DNA of 64,000 bases, taken from assembly GCA_964511495.1 (NCBI GenBank), contig CAZEFT010000016.1, positions 10,399 through 74,398 of the forward strand. Direction: 5' to 3'. Position 1 is the stretch's first letter. Every line of letters starts with the position of its first letter. The stretch is from Litorimonas sp964511495. Its GTDB lineage: Bacteria; Pseudomonadota; Alphaproteobacteria; Caulobacterales; Maricaulaceae. A model generated the notes under the pieces. That model had not been told where the DNA came from. It searched no databases and worked only from the letters and a program-made list of their open reading frames with translations. Made by a program: the position numbers and the translations under genes. Of this stretch, positions 32,070 through 42,100 are shown one piece after another.

Positions 32070-33194
32070 TTAGGCCGCCTTTTCTTCGCGTTTGCGGATT
32101 TTTGCCCATGCCGAAAGGAAGCCGTCGACATCCTCCTGAGTTGAATTATAGCCCAAACTGACGCGAATTGCGCCTTTGGGGGCTTCATCGGAACGCCGCA
32201 TGGCCGTGATGGCACGGCTGGCACCGACCTTTCCAGAGGAACAGGCCATACCCGTACTGACGGAAACATTTTGCAAATCCAAACTCATCATCAACGTATT
32301 ATTTGCGGTGTCAGGCACAGCGAAAAAACTCGTATTGGGAAGACGGTTTTCACCCTCCCCGAATATCACAACATCCTGTTCCATGGTTTTTAGTCCGGCC
32401 TCCAAGGCGTCGCGCAAGCTCTCTACGTCTGACAAGCCTTTTGAGGCTGTTAAAGCTGCATGAAATCCTGCTGCCCCAGCCACATTGAGCGTTCCCGCGC
32501 GACGGCGGCGCTCCTGCCCTCCGCCCTGCATGAAGGCTGAAAAAGGCGCATCAGGCGCAACATAGAGCGCGCCAATCCCCATTGGCCCACCAATTTTATG
32601 CGCAGAGACACACATATAGTCCGGCTGCACGGTAAGATGAAACTTCCCCAAAGCCTGCACAGCGTCGATATGGATAAGCCCCTTATGATCGTGGACCAGC
32701 TCGACAATGTCTTCAATCGATTGAATGACGCCCGTTTCACTATTCGCCGCCGTGACAGAGACAAAGGGACGACCGTCTTCGATGGACCAATTCTCAAGCC
32801 TTGATTTCAACCAAGCCACATCTGTCACACCGGACCGCAGAGCCGGAATAATCTCAACTCGCGCCGATGACGCTTCCGCAGCCATCAATGTGGCAGGGTG
32901 ATCCAAAGCAGAAATGAGCAAACATTTGCATCCCCCCCGCACCGCTGAATGCACGGCCGTATTCGCGCCTTCCGTCCCGCCACCGGTAAAGAGAATATCT
33001 TGGGCACATACGCCCATAGCCAAGCCCAACGCTTCCCGCGCTTGGGAGATAAGCGCGCGCGCCGCACGGCCATGTCCATGCGGGGCCGACGCATTCCCTA
33101 CGACACCCATAGCCTGACTGACCGCTTCGATTACTTCGGGTCGCGCCGGAGAGGTCGCGTTATGATCCAGATATATGCGCTTGGTGCGGCTCAC
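32070..33194 (-). CDS. NifS/IscS-like cysteine desulfurase (group I)
   Basis: 374-residue PLP enzyme with YLDHNATSP at the N-terminus, PLP lysine K200 in SAHKIGGPMG and active-site cysteine C318 in STGMACSSGKVG, the group I loop pattern. Likely a second sulfur donor to the SUF scaffold. It directly follows iscR (four-base overlap) and precedes sufB by one base. This placement, with sufS much further down, is frequent in alphaproteobacterial suf operons. Confidence 0.93.
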   Translation of the reverse strand: MSRTKRIYLDHNATSPARPEVIEAVSQAMGVVGNASAPHGHGRAARALISQAREALGLAMGVCAQDILFTGGGTEGANTAVHSAVRGGCKCLLISALDHPATLMAAEASSARVEIIPALRSGVTDVAWLKSRLENWSIEDGRPFVSVTAANSETGVIQSIEDIVELVHDHKGLIHIDAVQALGKFHLTVQPDYMCVSAHKIGGPMGIGALYVAPDAPFSAFMQGGGQERRRRAGTLNVAGAAGFHAALTASKGLSDVESLRDALEAGLKTMEQDVVIFGEGENRLPNTSFFAVPDTANNTLMMSLDLQNVSVSTGMACSSGKVGASRAITAMRRSDEAPKGAIRVSLGYNSTQEDVDGFLSAWAKIRKREEKAA

Positions 33195-33631
33195 TCTGCC
33201 GCCTCCATTGTGGAGAACGGAACAGAATCATTCACGACATCCGCCAAAGTGATTGATGCCAAGAAGCTTTCAATATGATTTTCGAGAGCACCCCAAAGAT
33301 TATGCGTCAGACAGCGATCTGTCTTGCCCGTACATCCGATGCGGTCTTGGGGCGTGCAGCCATGCGCTTTAATATCAATATCAACCGCGTGAATGATATG
33401 GTCGAGTGTCAATTGAGACGGGGGCCGCGTCAAAACATAACCGCCCTTCGCACCACGAACGCTTTTAACGAGGCCCGCACGGCGCAACTTTCCGAATAAT
33501 TGCTCCAGAAAGGTCACAGAAATACCCTGCCGCTCTCCGATTTCAGGGAGAGTCGCCCGTGCGCCTTCGCCCAAAGCCGCCAAATCGGCCATGGCCATTA
33601 CGGCATAACGTCCTTTTGCGGTGAGTTTCAA
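33191..33631 (-). CDS. iscR: Rrf2-family Fe-S-sensing regulator, IscR-like
   Basis: 146-residue winged-helix regulator. The DNA-binding domain is N-terminal (MKLTAKGRYAVMAMADLA ... LEQLFGKLRRAGLVKSVRGAKGGY). Cluster ligands C92, C100, C107 and H110 (DRCLTHNLW) align with the three cysteines and histidine of IscR, although the first spacing is two residues longer than in E. coli. It should bind a 2Fe-2S cluster and repress its own operon when Fe-S supply is adequate. First gene of the suf operon, with a palindromic site upstream. Confidence 0.92.
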   Translation of the reverse strand: MKLTAKGRYAVMAMADLAALGEGARATLPEIGERQGISVTFLEQLFGKLRRAGLVKSVRGAKGGYVLTRPPSQLTLDHIIHAVDIDIKAHGCTPQDRIGCTGKTDRCLTHNLWGALENHIESFLASITLADVVNDSVPFSTMEAAE

Positions 33632-33724
33632 AGCGAATACGCCCTTTCTGAAGGTTTTACGTGCAATCTGTGGTGCGTCTTGTTAACAGGCGCACGAATT
33701 ATTATTTCAAACGTTAATACAGGC

Positions 33725-33755
33725 GGGATGTATGTATCCCGACTAAATTAGTCAA
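33725..33755 (-). promoter_or_regulatory. suf operon promoter region with two palindromes
   Basis: 33741-33753 is a perfect palindrome (GACTAAATTAGTC) overlapping a minus-strand -35 hexamer TTGACT (33750-33755). Beside it, 33725-33740 is a second inverted repeat, GGGAT-N6-ATCCC, lying where the -10 region would be. Placement over the promoter fits repression by the IscR-like protein. The sequence resembles published IscR sites of alphaproteobacteria as I remember them; binding is inferred. Confidence 0.65.
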
Positions 33756-33832
33756 GATTAGAATTCGGGTTTTCGGCGCGACATTTGCACCTTTTGTCAG
33801 AGACGAAAAACCCCATAAAAATGTGAGATTAA

Positions 33833-34513
33833 ATGCCTGAAGTCATTTTTGCCGGTCCCGAAGGTCGTCTGGAAGGCCGTTATCACCCCTCCGATGATCC
33901 GCAAGCCCCTTGCGCACTGATTCTTTCCCCTCATCCCAAAGCAGGCGGACATATGGATCACCGTATCCCGGTTGCCATGTATGAGAGTTATAAACGCCGC
34001 GGCTTTTCCGTTTTACGGTTTAACTTTCGCGGTGTCGGGCGCTCTATGGGTGTTTACGATAATGGCCAAGGCGAACTGCAAGATGCCGCTTATGCGCTAG
34101 ACTGGTTGCAGAGCTTCAACCAAAACGCGCCTTTCTCTTGGGTATCGGGTTATTCCTTCGGGGCTTGGATTGGCATGCAGCTTTTAATGCGTCGTCCAGA
34201 AGTCGCCGGATTCATTTCCATGTCTCTGCCCGTCAACACTTATGACTTTGCATTCCTCGCGCCTTGCCCGGCTTCAGGCTTGGTCACTTATGGTTCGCAG
34301 GACCCAATTGTTCCTGCCGATGATGTTGACCGTGTCGTCGACAAAATTCGCGTTCAAAAAGGTCATGTGATTGAAACTCACCGCGTTGAAGGGGCCGATC
34401 ACTTCTATACCGACCATTTGGAAGAAACCTTGGACGTTATCGAAGATTATCTCGACGAAAATCTCGACCCGCGTTACTCACCACCCCGCGAAATGAGATA
34501 TCTCGAAGGTTAA
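33833..34513 (+). CDS. Alpha/beta hydrolase
   Basis: 226-residue alpha/beta hydrolase of the COG2945 type. Nucleophile elbow GYSFGAW, oxyanion region HPKAGGHMDH, acid in YGSQDPIVP and catalytic His in GADHFY. These cytoplasmic proteins are short, lack a lid, and their substrates are largely unknown. It is divergent from the suf operon and followed at once by a terminator. A weak ribosome binding site (AATGTGAG) lies before the ATG. Confidence 0.85.
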   Translation: MPEVIFAGPEGRLEGRYHPSDDPQAPCALILSPHPKAGGHMDHRIPVAMYESYKRRGFSVLRFNFRGVGRSMGVYDNGQGELQDAAYALDWLQSFNQNAPFSWVSGYSFGAWIGMQLLMRRPEVAGFISMSLPVNTYDFAFLAPCPASGLVTYGSQDPIVPADDVDRVVDKIRVQKGHVIETHRVEGADHFYTDHLEETLDVIEDYLDENLDPRYSPPREMRYLEG

Positions 34514-34519
34514 AGTTCA

Positions 34520-34545
34520 ACCCCGCCTCGGCGGGTTTTCTTTTG
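34520..34545 (+). terminator. Terminator of the hydrolase gene
   Basis: 6-bp G+C stem CCCGCC/GGCGGG with TC loop, then GTTTTCTTTT, a few bases after the stop codon. Confidence 0.85.
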
Positions 34546-34654
34546 GCGTTTCCAATATTGGAAGCCAACGAGATTCAAACAATTTAATGTTATAAACAAC
34601 AGCATCCTCACTAACCCCGCTGCGCGGGGCCGCGTTCGGATGGATGGACACACC

Positions 34655-36571
34655 CTATCGGGTCGCGCGGATGATGGCGTCAATCCGTCTTTGCGCGATG
34701 GGGTGATAGCCTGCGCGCGCAGCGGTATAAACATGATCGGCCCAATCAGCTTTTCCGTTCTCTTCCAAAGCGGCATAGAGGCGGTAGATGAATTTGCCGC
34801 GCCCCACCGTCATAAGGAAGTTTTCCAACTCGGAATAAGCAGGCTGATAATCGCCTTTAATGGCTTGCATATACCATGCGAAGGCGGTTTCAGCATTTTG
34901 CGTGCCGGTCAGGCTGAATGTCTTATCCAACTGAGCATATTGTGCGTCGCTTAAAGCCGGAAGAGTATTGAGGAAGTGCAGCCATTCATGGGTCGACCAA
35001 TTCGCGGCCGTGGATTGCAAATCATCAACATTACCGCCTTCGAACCAAGCTTGAGAGGCATTATCAACTTGCGCAAAAGCATCACTTTGCGGATTTCGCG
35101 CCGAATCTGGCAAACCGGCCTCAAAAACCCAAGCATTGATTTCCGCATCCGTCACAGCATCCGGATAATTAGACCGAAGATTGTTATTCAAATAGGTCAG
35201 GAAATCTTCGGTCGTGACACTTTGGAATGCGTTTTCATTAAACCATTTTTTCAGAAATGGATCGAAGGCTTCACGGCCAAAACGGTCTTCGAGGAAAAAG
35301 AGAAAGTTCGCTCCTTTTAAATAAGAGACGAGCGTAAAGGCTTCATCAGGATGGGCCATATCTGTGGGAAGTTTCAACCGCGTCAATTCGGGGCGTTTAG
35401 CCTCAGAAATCGCGCGCTTCAAACCCTGCATATCCAGCGCTTGTTCCATCACAGCACGACGTTCACCATAAAGGTCTTCCATGATACGATTTTCAACATA
35501 GGAGGTGAAACCTTCATTCAGCCACGCATCGATCCAACTGGCATTGGTGACCAGATTACCGGACCAGCTATGGGCCAATTCATGCGCCACCACATTGGTC
35601 AGGCTCTTATCCCCGGCGACCAAGGTCGGGGTCAGGAAAGACAAACGTGGATTTTCCATACCACCATAAGGAAAACTCGGCGGCAGAACGATGAGGTCAT
35701 AACGTCCCCAACGATAAGGGCCGTAAAGGGCTTCATTGGCCTCTTCCATCTGCGGCGTTTCAGAAAACTCCTCAGCGGCCGCGTCCAAAATATACTTCTC
35801 GGCATAAACGCCAATCGTTTCGTTAATAGCCTCGAATTCAATGTCCCCCACGGCAATCGCGATGAGATAGGACGGAATGGGTTGCGGCATGTCGAATTTA
35901 TACGACCCATCCGGCTCTTGGTCGCCTTGCGAGGCACTCATAAGCGGTCGCAGTCCTTCGGGGACACGCAAAGTGGCGCTGTAAGTATGACGCACGGCAG
36001 GTGTGTCCTGCAAAGGCGCAATTGTGCGGGCATTAATCGCTTGGGCTTGCGAGAAGAGGTAAGGCTTTTCTTTCCCCGCCGTTTGCTCAGGCGAAAGCCA
36101 TTGCAGACCTTCGGCTTCGGGCGAAGTTTTGTAAGAGATACGGATTTGATCCGTGTCGTGATGAAGAGGAATGATAAGGGCAGACCCCAAAACATCATCA
36201 TCAGGGCCGGTTACAAATTCGGCGTCGTCTTGCACTTTTCCCTTACTCAAACGTTCAACGCCACGAATGGTCAGATCTTTGGTATCCAATGTAAAGGAGT
36301 CGACACCGCTCTTAATGCGTTCAAAATCAATCGTCGCCACACCGTCGAGCACTTTATCTTCAAAATTGACATCCAGATTCAAATCCAGATGAGTGATCTG
36401 AAGCTCATCATAATTGGCATAGGTGAATTTATCATCTTTGGAGACCGGGCGCTTGGATGTAATGGGCTTATTAACCGCCTCATCTTTTGCAGGGGTTTCA
36501 GCACTATTACAGGCCGCCAGAACAGTCGTTGCGGCGAAAAGGCCGATAAAGACCGGTTTCATCAAGGACAT
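34655..36571 (-). CDS. M1 family metallopeptidase, LTA4H-like lipoprotein
   Basis: 638-residue exported zinc aminopeptidase. A lipobox (VLAAC, Cys 21) marks it as a lipoprotein. The catalytic domain has GGMENP upstream of the zinc site H330-E331-x-x-H334 with third ligand E353 in LNEGFTSY. The pattern SNVVAHE-like DKSLTNVVAHELAHSWSGNLVT and the C-terminal helical domain follow leukotriene-A4-hydrolase-type enzymes rather than PepN. It probably trims peptides in the periplasm. Ribosome binding site GGAG eight bases before the ATG. An inverted repeat CCCCGC/GCGGGG follows at 34615-34629. Confidence 0.92.
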   Translation of the reverse strand: MSLMKPVFIGLFAATTVLAACNSAETPAKDEAVNKPITSKRPVSKDDKFTYANYDELQITHLDLNLDVNFEDKVLDGVATIDFERIKSGVDSFTLDTKDLTIRGVERLSKGKVQDDAEFVTGPDDDVLGSALIIPLHHDTDQIRISYKTSPEAEGLQWLSPEQTAGKEKPYLFSQAQAINARTIAPLQDTPAVRHTYSATLRVPEGLRPLMSASQGDQEPDGSYKFDMPQPIPSYLIAIAVGDIEFEAINETIGVYAEKYILDAAAEEFSETPQMEEANEALYGPYRWGRYDLIVLPPSFPYGGMENPRLSFLTPTLVAGDKSLTNVVAHELAHSWSGNLVTNASWIDAWLNEGFTSYVENRIMEDLYGERRAVMEQALDMQGLKRAISEAKRPELTRLKLPTDMAHPDEAFTLVSYLKGANFLFFLEDRFGREAFDPFLKKWFNENAFQSVTTEDFLTYLNNNLRSNYPDAVTDAEINAWVFEAGLPDSARNPQSDAFAQVDNASQAWFEGGNVDDLQSTAANWSTHEWLHFLNTLPALSDAQYAQLDKTFSLTGTQNAETAFAWYMQAIKGDYQPAYSELENFLMTVGRGKFIYRLYAALEENGKADWADHVYTAARAGYHPIAQRRIDAIIRATR

Positions 36572-36698
36572 AGTTTACTCCAAAGGATGGATTGAAAATT
36601 TGCGAAACGCTATCAGAACGGTTGAAAGCTTCAAGCCTTCACTGCTTTTGGTTGGTTCAACGCATGTATTTGCAGACCGCTTATCAGACGAGGTCCTG

Positions 36699-37832
36699 TC
36701 AGGGATAAGCAATTACGCCGCCTATTATGGGCTTCGGCACGCCCGTTGTCCCCGGGAAGCTAATCGGCAATCCTCTCAACGTTCTGACGGCCATGAACGC
36801 AAAGGCTTGGGCCTCCAACGCATCGCCATTCCAGCCGACGTCCTCGGCTTTCACCACGTTGGCGTCGATATGCATATCCAACATCCCCGTCAGGGCGGGA
36901 TTGTGCCGCCCACCCCCGCAAACAATAACGGTGTCAGGACGGAAATTCTGCATGTCACGCGCAATGGATTGCGCGCAGAAACTTGCCAATGTTGCCGCAC
37001 CATCGGCCACGTTCATATCCTTCATTTCGGGCAATACATCAAAATCATATCGGTCAGCCGAACGCGGCATGGGGCGTGTAAAAAAGTCCCTTCGCATCCA
37101 GCTTTCAATCCGCGCCAGATATACATCACCTTGTGTCGAATACTTCCCACTGGCGTCGAAAGCTTTGCCCGTTTTCAATTTCATCCAACTATCAAGCGGG
37201 CCATTACCCGGCCCGCAATCCGTGGCGACCAAGAGTGCGTCCGCATCGATCAAAGTCACATTGGACACGCCCCCAATATTCACGACGGCGATACGACCCG
37301 AGAGTTTGGAATAACGACACAGCGCCTGATGGTAAATCGGGGCCAAAGGCGCACCCTGCCCACCTGCCGCAACATCAGCCGTTCGGAAATCATAAACGCA
37401 AGGCACGCCAAATTTAGTTGCCAGAGCTTGACCATTTCCGAGTTGAAGGGTCTGCCCTTTGGCAGTTCCAATTGCGGGCTGATGAAACACGGTTTGTCCG
37501 TGATAGCCAATCACATCGATATCCGATTCCGATGTCGCAGATTTCGTCAAGAGGTCATCCACCGCCTCTTTATGCTTTATGTCAATAAATTCGGAGGCCT
37601 CTTGCAAGGAATTGGGTGGAGGCCCTTTAAATCGCCATGCCAGTGCGGTTTCTATGGCCGATTGTAAAATGTCGTTGCCTTGTTCAAATCCCAAACAGCT
37701 CGCAGGGCCAAAGCTAAATATGGTCTCGCCATCCGTCTCAATAATCGCGGCATCAACCCCATCAAGTGAGGTGCCGCTCATCAAACCCAATGCGGTATAT
37801 CGTTTCTTTTCCATCACCTTTGCCTTTGACAT
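36699..37832 (-). CDS. anmK: Anhydro-N-acetylmuramic acid kinase
   Basis: Phosphorylates and opens 1,6-anhydro-MurNAc to MurNAc-6-phosphate in murein recycling. 377 residues with the family signature LGLMSGTSLDGVDAA (15-29), YHGQTVFHQ, the DFRTADVAAGGQGAPL ATP-site segment and VCGGGRHNP near the C-terminus. It is upstream of the M1 peptidase on the same strand and divergent from tyrS, an order found in other alphaproteobacteria. GTGGG precedes the ATG; a second Met at residue 7 is possible. Confidence 0.95.
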   Translation of the reverse strand: MSKAKVMEKKRYTALGLMSGTSLDGVDAAIIETDGETIFSFGPASCLGFEQGNDILQSAIETALAWRFKGPPPNSLQEASEFIDIKHKEAVDDLLTKSATSESDIDVIGYHGQTVFHQPAIGTAKGQTLQLGNGQALATKFGVPCVYDFRTADVAAGGQGAPLAPIYHQALCRYSKLSGRIAVVNIGGVSNVTLIDADALLVATDCGPGNGPLDSWMKLKTGKAFDASGKYSTQGDVYLARIESWMRRDFFTRPMPRSADRYDFDVLPEMKDMNVADGAATLASFCAQSIARDMQNFRPDTVIVCGGGRHNPALTGMLDMHIDANVVKAEDVGWNGDALEAQAFAFMAVRTLRGLPISFPGTTGVPKPIIGGVIAYP

Positions 37833-37889
37833 GATTTACCCACTTGATAGAAGCCGCAAAGTTTAAAATTTACATCTGACGATAAGATT

Positions 37890-39155
37890 ATGGCCAAGTA
37901 TAAATCAGAGCTGATGAAAACCCTGACCGAACGTGGTTTTCTTTATCAGTGTACAGATGAAGCCGGTTTGGACAAGGCTGCGGCCAGCTCGGTCGTAACA
38001 GGCTATATCGGGTTTGATTGCACCGCACCGAGCCTGCATGTTGGCTCTCTGGTACAAATCATGATGCTGCGCCACCTGCAGAAATCTGGTGGGCGACCTA
38101 TTGTTTTATTGGGTGGCGGGACGACAAAAATTGGCGATCCCTCCATGAAGGATAAAACACGACCCATCCTCACCAATGAACTGATTGAGACCAACAAGCA
38201 GGGCATTAAACAGGTTTTCTCAAAATTCATTGATTTTGACGGACCCAATGCCGCAATTTTAGCAGATAATGCCGATTGGCTGGATGCTTTGGGCTATATT
38301 GAATTTCTGCGCGAAGTCGGCCCGCAATTTACCATCAACCGCATGGTAACAATGGAGACAGCCAAGCGCCGTTTGGAAAATGAACTGCCCATGACATTTT
38401 TGGAGTTCAACTACCCGCTCCTGCAAAGTTATGATTTTGTCGAATTATTCCGCCGCCATGGCTGCACGCTGCAATTAGGCGGCTCTGATCAATGGGGTAA
38501 TATCGTCACGGGTGTTGATTTGACACGCCGCCTTGAAGGTAAAGAGGTTTACGGTTTCACCACACCACTTATCACCACAGCCTCCGGTGGGAAAATGGGT
38601 AAGACTGTTGATGGGGCCGTTTGGTTGAATGGAGACCCCGCATTAAGCGCTGAACACGTCCGAAGCCCCTACGAATATTGGCAGTTTTGGAGAAACACCG
38701 AAGATGCGGATGTCGGGAAATTCCTACGTTTATTCACCGACCTCCCCTTGGAACGCATTGCGGAATTGGACGCGCTGGAAGGCTCAGACATTAATCAAGC
38801 CAAGATCGTTTTGGCAAATGAAGCCACCACACTTTTGCATGGTGCGGACGCCGCGAAAAAGGCAGAAGACACGGCTACGCAAACATTTCTCCAAGGCGGG
38901 ACGGCCGAGGGTTTGCCAAGCGAAGACGTTTCAGCAGAGGAACTCAAAACACTGGGCATTTTAGCAGCCGCTGTAAAATTGGGATTAGCAGGATCTAATG
39001 GTGAAGCGCGACGTCACATCAAGGCCGGGGCTCTGAAATTGAATGATGAAAAAGTGACCACCCATGAGCACGTTTTATCTGCTGATGATGTTCAGGGCGG
39101 TGTTATCAAAATCTCTGTTGGTAAGAAAAAGCACGCCCTCTTGAAAGTGACCTAG
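37890..39155 (+). CDS. tyrS: Tyrosyl-tRNA synthetase
   Basis: 421-residue class I synthetase. The HIGH motif appears as HVGS (50-53), the KMSKS loop as KMGKT (235-239), both accepted variants in bacterial TyrS. Catalytic core has YIGFDCTAPSLHVGSLV and the QLGGSDQWGNIVTG tyrosine pocket; the C-terminal S4 tRNA-binding domain starts near 355 (EARRHIKAGALKLND). Divergent from anmK and convergent with the YhdP-like gene, 12 bases apart. Confidence 0.96.
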   Translation: MAKYKSELMKTLTERGFLYQCTDEAGLDKAAASSVVTGYIGFDCTAPSLHVGSLVQIMMLRHLQKSGGRPIVLLGGGTTKIGDPSMKDKTRPILTNELIETNKQGIKQVFSKFIDFDGPNAAILADNADWLDALGYIEFLREVGPQFTINRMVTMETAKRRLENELPMTFLEFNYPLLQSYDFVELFRRHGCTLQLGGSDQWGNIVTGVDLTRRLEGKEVYGFTTPLITTASGGKMGKTVDGAVWLNGDPALSAEHVRSPYEYWQFWRNTEDADVGKFLRLFTDLPLERIAELDALEGSDINQAKIVLANEATTLLHGADAAKKAEDTATQTFLQGGTAEGLPSEDVSAEELKTLGILAAAVKLGLAGSNGEARRHIKAGALKLNDEKVTTHEHVLSADDVQGGVIKISVGKKKHALLKVT

Positions 39156-39167
39156 CGAAGCGAGCTT

Positions 39168-42100
39168 TTACTCTTCTGTTTCAGATTCGGGGTTCTTTTC
39201 AGGATCTTGCTTGATGTTTTCCATGGACGGAATATCTTCGCGTTTTTTACGAAAAATGCCGCGCAAGAAACCCGGCGTCAGAGCCGAGAGTGGATTTACG
39301 GCGATTTGCGTCTCTGAAAACGGCCCTTCCACCGTGTAATTCAAAGCGAAAATACCTTCCCCTTCTTTCCCAACGACGATATCGCCCAATAACGGAACAT
39401 CGCCTAGAAGCGAGTTCGCCGTGTAAGCAGGCACAAGAACGCCGTCGATATCCACTGTTTTATCCTGAAGGTTGATATTCCCTTCACCCGTCATCCCCAA
39501 AGCCGGGCCGTAGACACGTGCTTTTCGGAGGCTGATATTCCCGCCGAGGATTTGGAAGGGGGCATCAAATTTTTCAAAAGCCAAACCTTCACCACTCAGT
39601 GCATTAAACAATCCCGTTAATGAACCGAGCGAAAGTAATTGCGCCATGATGGGGGCCTCGGTCATTGTGAAATTATCAATGACAGCGTTGCCGACATAGG
39701 GGCCTTCCTCTCCGGCCAGTGGTAAAGTCCCAGTCAGAGAGAACTCACCACCTTGCAAACTTTCCAGTCCCAAAAACGCCTGTGCCGCTTTGGCCGCATT
39801 TGGAAGTTTTACATTCACTTGCCTCTGCGACGCACCCTCATCCGTCGTCATCGCTATTCGAACAGGGCCATCAGGAGAGATAGCGTTCAAGTCAAATTCC
39901 GTCACCGCAATGCCGTTATGGGCGAAGCGCATTTCGGCTTCATTCACGGCGAATTGAGGGTCGAGGACAAGCGTATCGACACTGGCATTCAGGGCGATAG
40001 GGACTTCGAAGGCAGAGGTTTGCGTATTAAGCGAGCGATCTATGAGGGACGATATATCAAGCTTTTGCCCCACCAAATTTGCAACAAAAGCGTCCCTTGT
40101 TTCATTGGGCTTTAAATTCAGCGTGGCATCAAGAACATCCCCAACCTTCACAGTTTCAAGATCTAAACTGTTTAAGGCAAAATCACTATTCAGCGATAAG
40201 CCCCCTGCCAAATTTAAGTTTGGTGCCACCAATTGGAAATTTTGTATTGTTGTTCCCGAATCTCCGCGAGTTAAAGAGGCAACAAGTTGCCCGCTTTCAC
40301 CCACGGGCTTATTCCAATATTCGCCAAAGGTCATTTCCGCTTGTGTTAAGTCCGCTCTCAAGGTTGCGGAGTTCACATTAATACCCGATCCAAGGGCGCG
40401 GATATCAACACCGATATCACCATCAAAATATTGCCTGAACCCCAGCCCCATTTGATCATATATTTCAGAATTCATTCTGCCGTGGACATAATATTCTGTC
40501 GGCGTGGCCCCATTGTCGAAAGTTTCTTTCCATTCAAGATTGGCGCGCCACGGGCCGATATTCACAGGGCCATTCACAGAAAGGCTTTTTGAGTCCGCAA
40601 TCATCTTTACATCGCCTTTATTGAGCTGATGTGGGCCGATTGAGAACGGGGCACTGACGTTCTGAAACTCTCCTTTGGCACTATAGCGAATGCGGCTTTG
40701 ATCAAAAAACTCAAGCAAGGGTCGTGTAATCGTCAGTTGGACTTGTCCCTTGCCTTCAACTGTCGTGGGATCAACACCATATCTGTCGGCATAACGAAAG
40801 GGCTCTTGATTTATCAACGCCAATAGGTCGGACGCCTGTCCCATGGCATTGGCAGTGACCGTAAGGTCGCCGCCCTTGGGTCGCAAGCGTGGAATATCAA
40901 CACGACTGGGAAGTAGTTGAACCGGACCGATAACACCCCGGTCGAGCGTGAAACTTAATGCGTTATCGCTAATCTTGGCCGTGCCCCATGCTTCTGTCAT
41001 GGGCGTCATAGTGGAAATATACTGCACAGTTGAATTACGGACAGTGTAATCCATGTCCATTTTTTCTTCTGTGAACGCCCCTTCCTCGTTCAATCCATAT
41101 TCCGTTGAAAAGGACAAGCTATCAACATCGCCGCTCAAAACAGAGCGTTTTAACCATCGTCTTGCACCATCAGCGAATTTGACAGGCCAGATCTGTAAAA
41201 GTTCTTCGGGGGTCAGCAATCCGGACATCACGCCGTCGGCCCTGATCGCTTCTACATCCGTGTTAACGGCATCCGCCCCGACAGCACCTTTAAAGAACAG
41301 TGTGCCTTCAAAACGGTGTGTGCCACGATCCAGTCGATATCGTTCAACAGATAATTCTCTTGAATCAACATCGAGTGTCCCTCGAAGATCCAAAGCGTCA
41401 AACTTCACAGCGTCGGCAAAAACAGGCGTCGCATCCCATCCAATATTATTAAAGTTCAAATCAAAGAGCGGAGAAGAGTTCACATCACCGTCATTAATGG
41501 CGTCTAATTCAGAGAGCGTGCCTTTGGCTGTAAAACTAACACGGTCAGAACGCAGATCGAATTGCTCAATCTGCATAATCGCATCACCCGCGTCCAATTT
41601 GGCTCGCGTTTTGAAAGCAGACAATTTGAAGGGATCTTGCCCGTCCAAAAGAGAAAAGTCACCGCTTCCTATACTTACATTCACATCGGCTTCTTTAAGC
41701 CCTGAACTACGAGAGAAGAGAAACCGGCCCGAAAGGCTAACGGGGGCATCCAAGCGGGTCAAGTCTGTATAACGTCCTTTTCGAGGGCCGAAGATATTGG
41801 GATTCAAGCCTTGAGCAGAATAGTCTACATCAAATTGATCGAACTGATTATCTGTCTTAACTGAAAGAAAGACGGGTATTTCTGCTTCAATGCGTTGGTT
41901 ATCTAAATTAGCATTCACCTCAAAACTAAGTACATCACCCACATGTTCAAAACGCAAAGATGCATTGTTAAGTTCAACGTCTATTCCATTGGTTTTATTG
42001 ATATAATAAGCTTTCGCATTTGTGACTTCGACATATTCAACGCCGTCAAAATCAAAACGCGCATCACGGGTGGGTGTTGCACGTCGTCCTTCCCAGAGAG

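Noticed and set aside
35351..36595. 414-codon plus-strand frame opposite the M1 peptidase
   Set aside because: Antisense shadow; the minus-strand product has all M1 motifs while this one is Arg/His/Thr-rich with no family pattern.
36423..37667. 414-codon plus-strand frame opposite anmK
   Set aside because: Antisense shadow of a clear AnmK protein.
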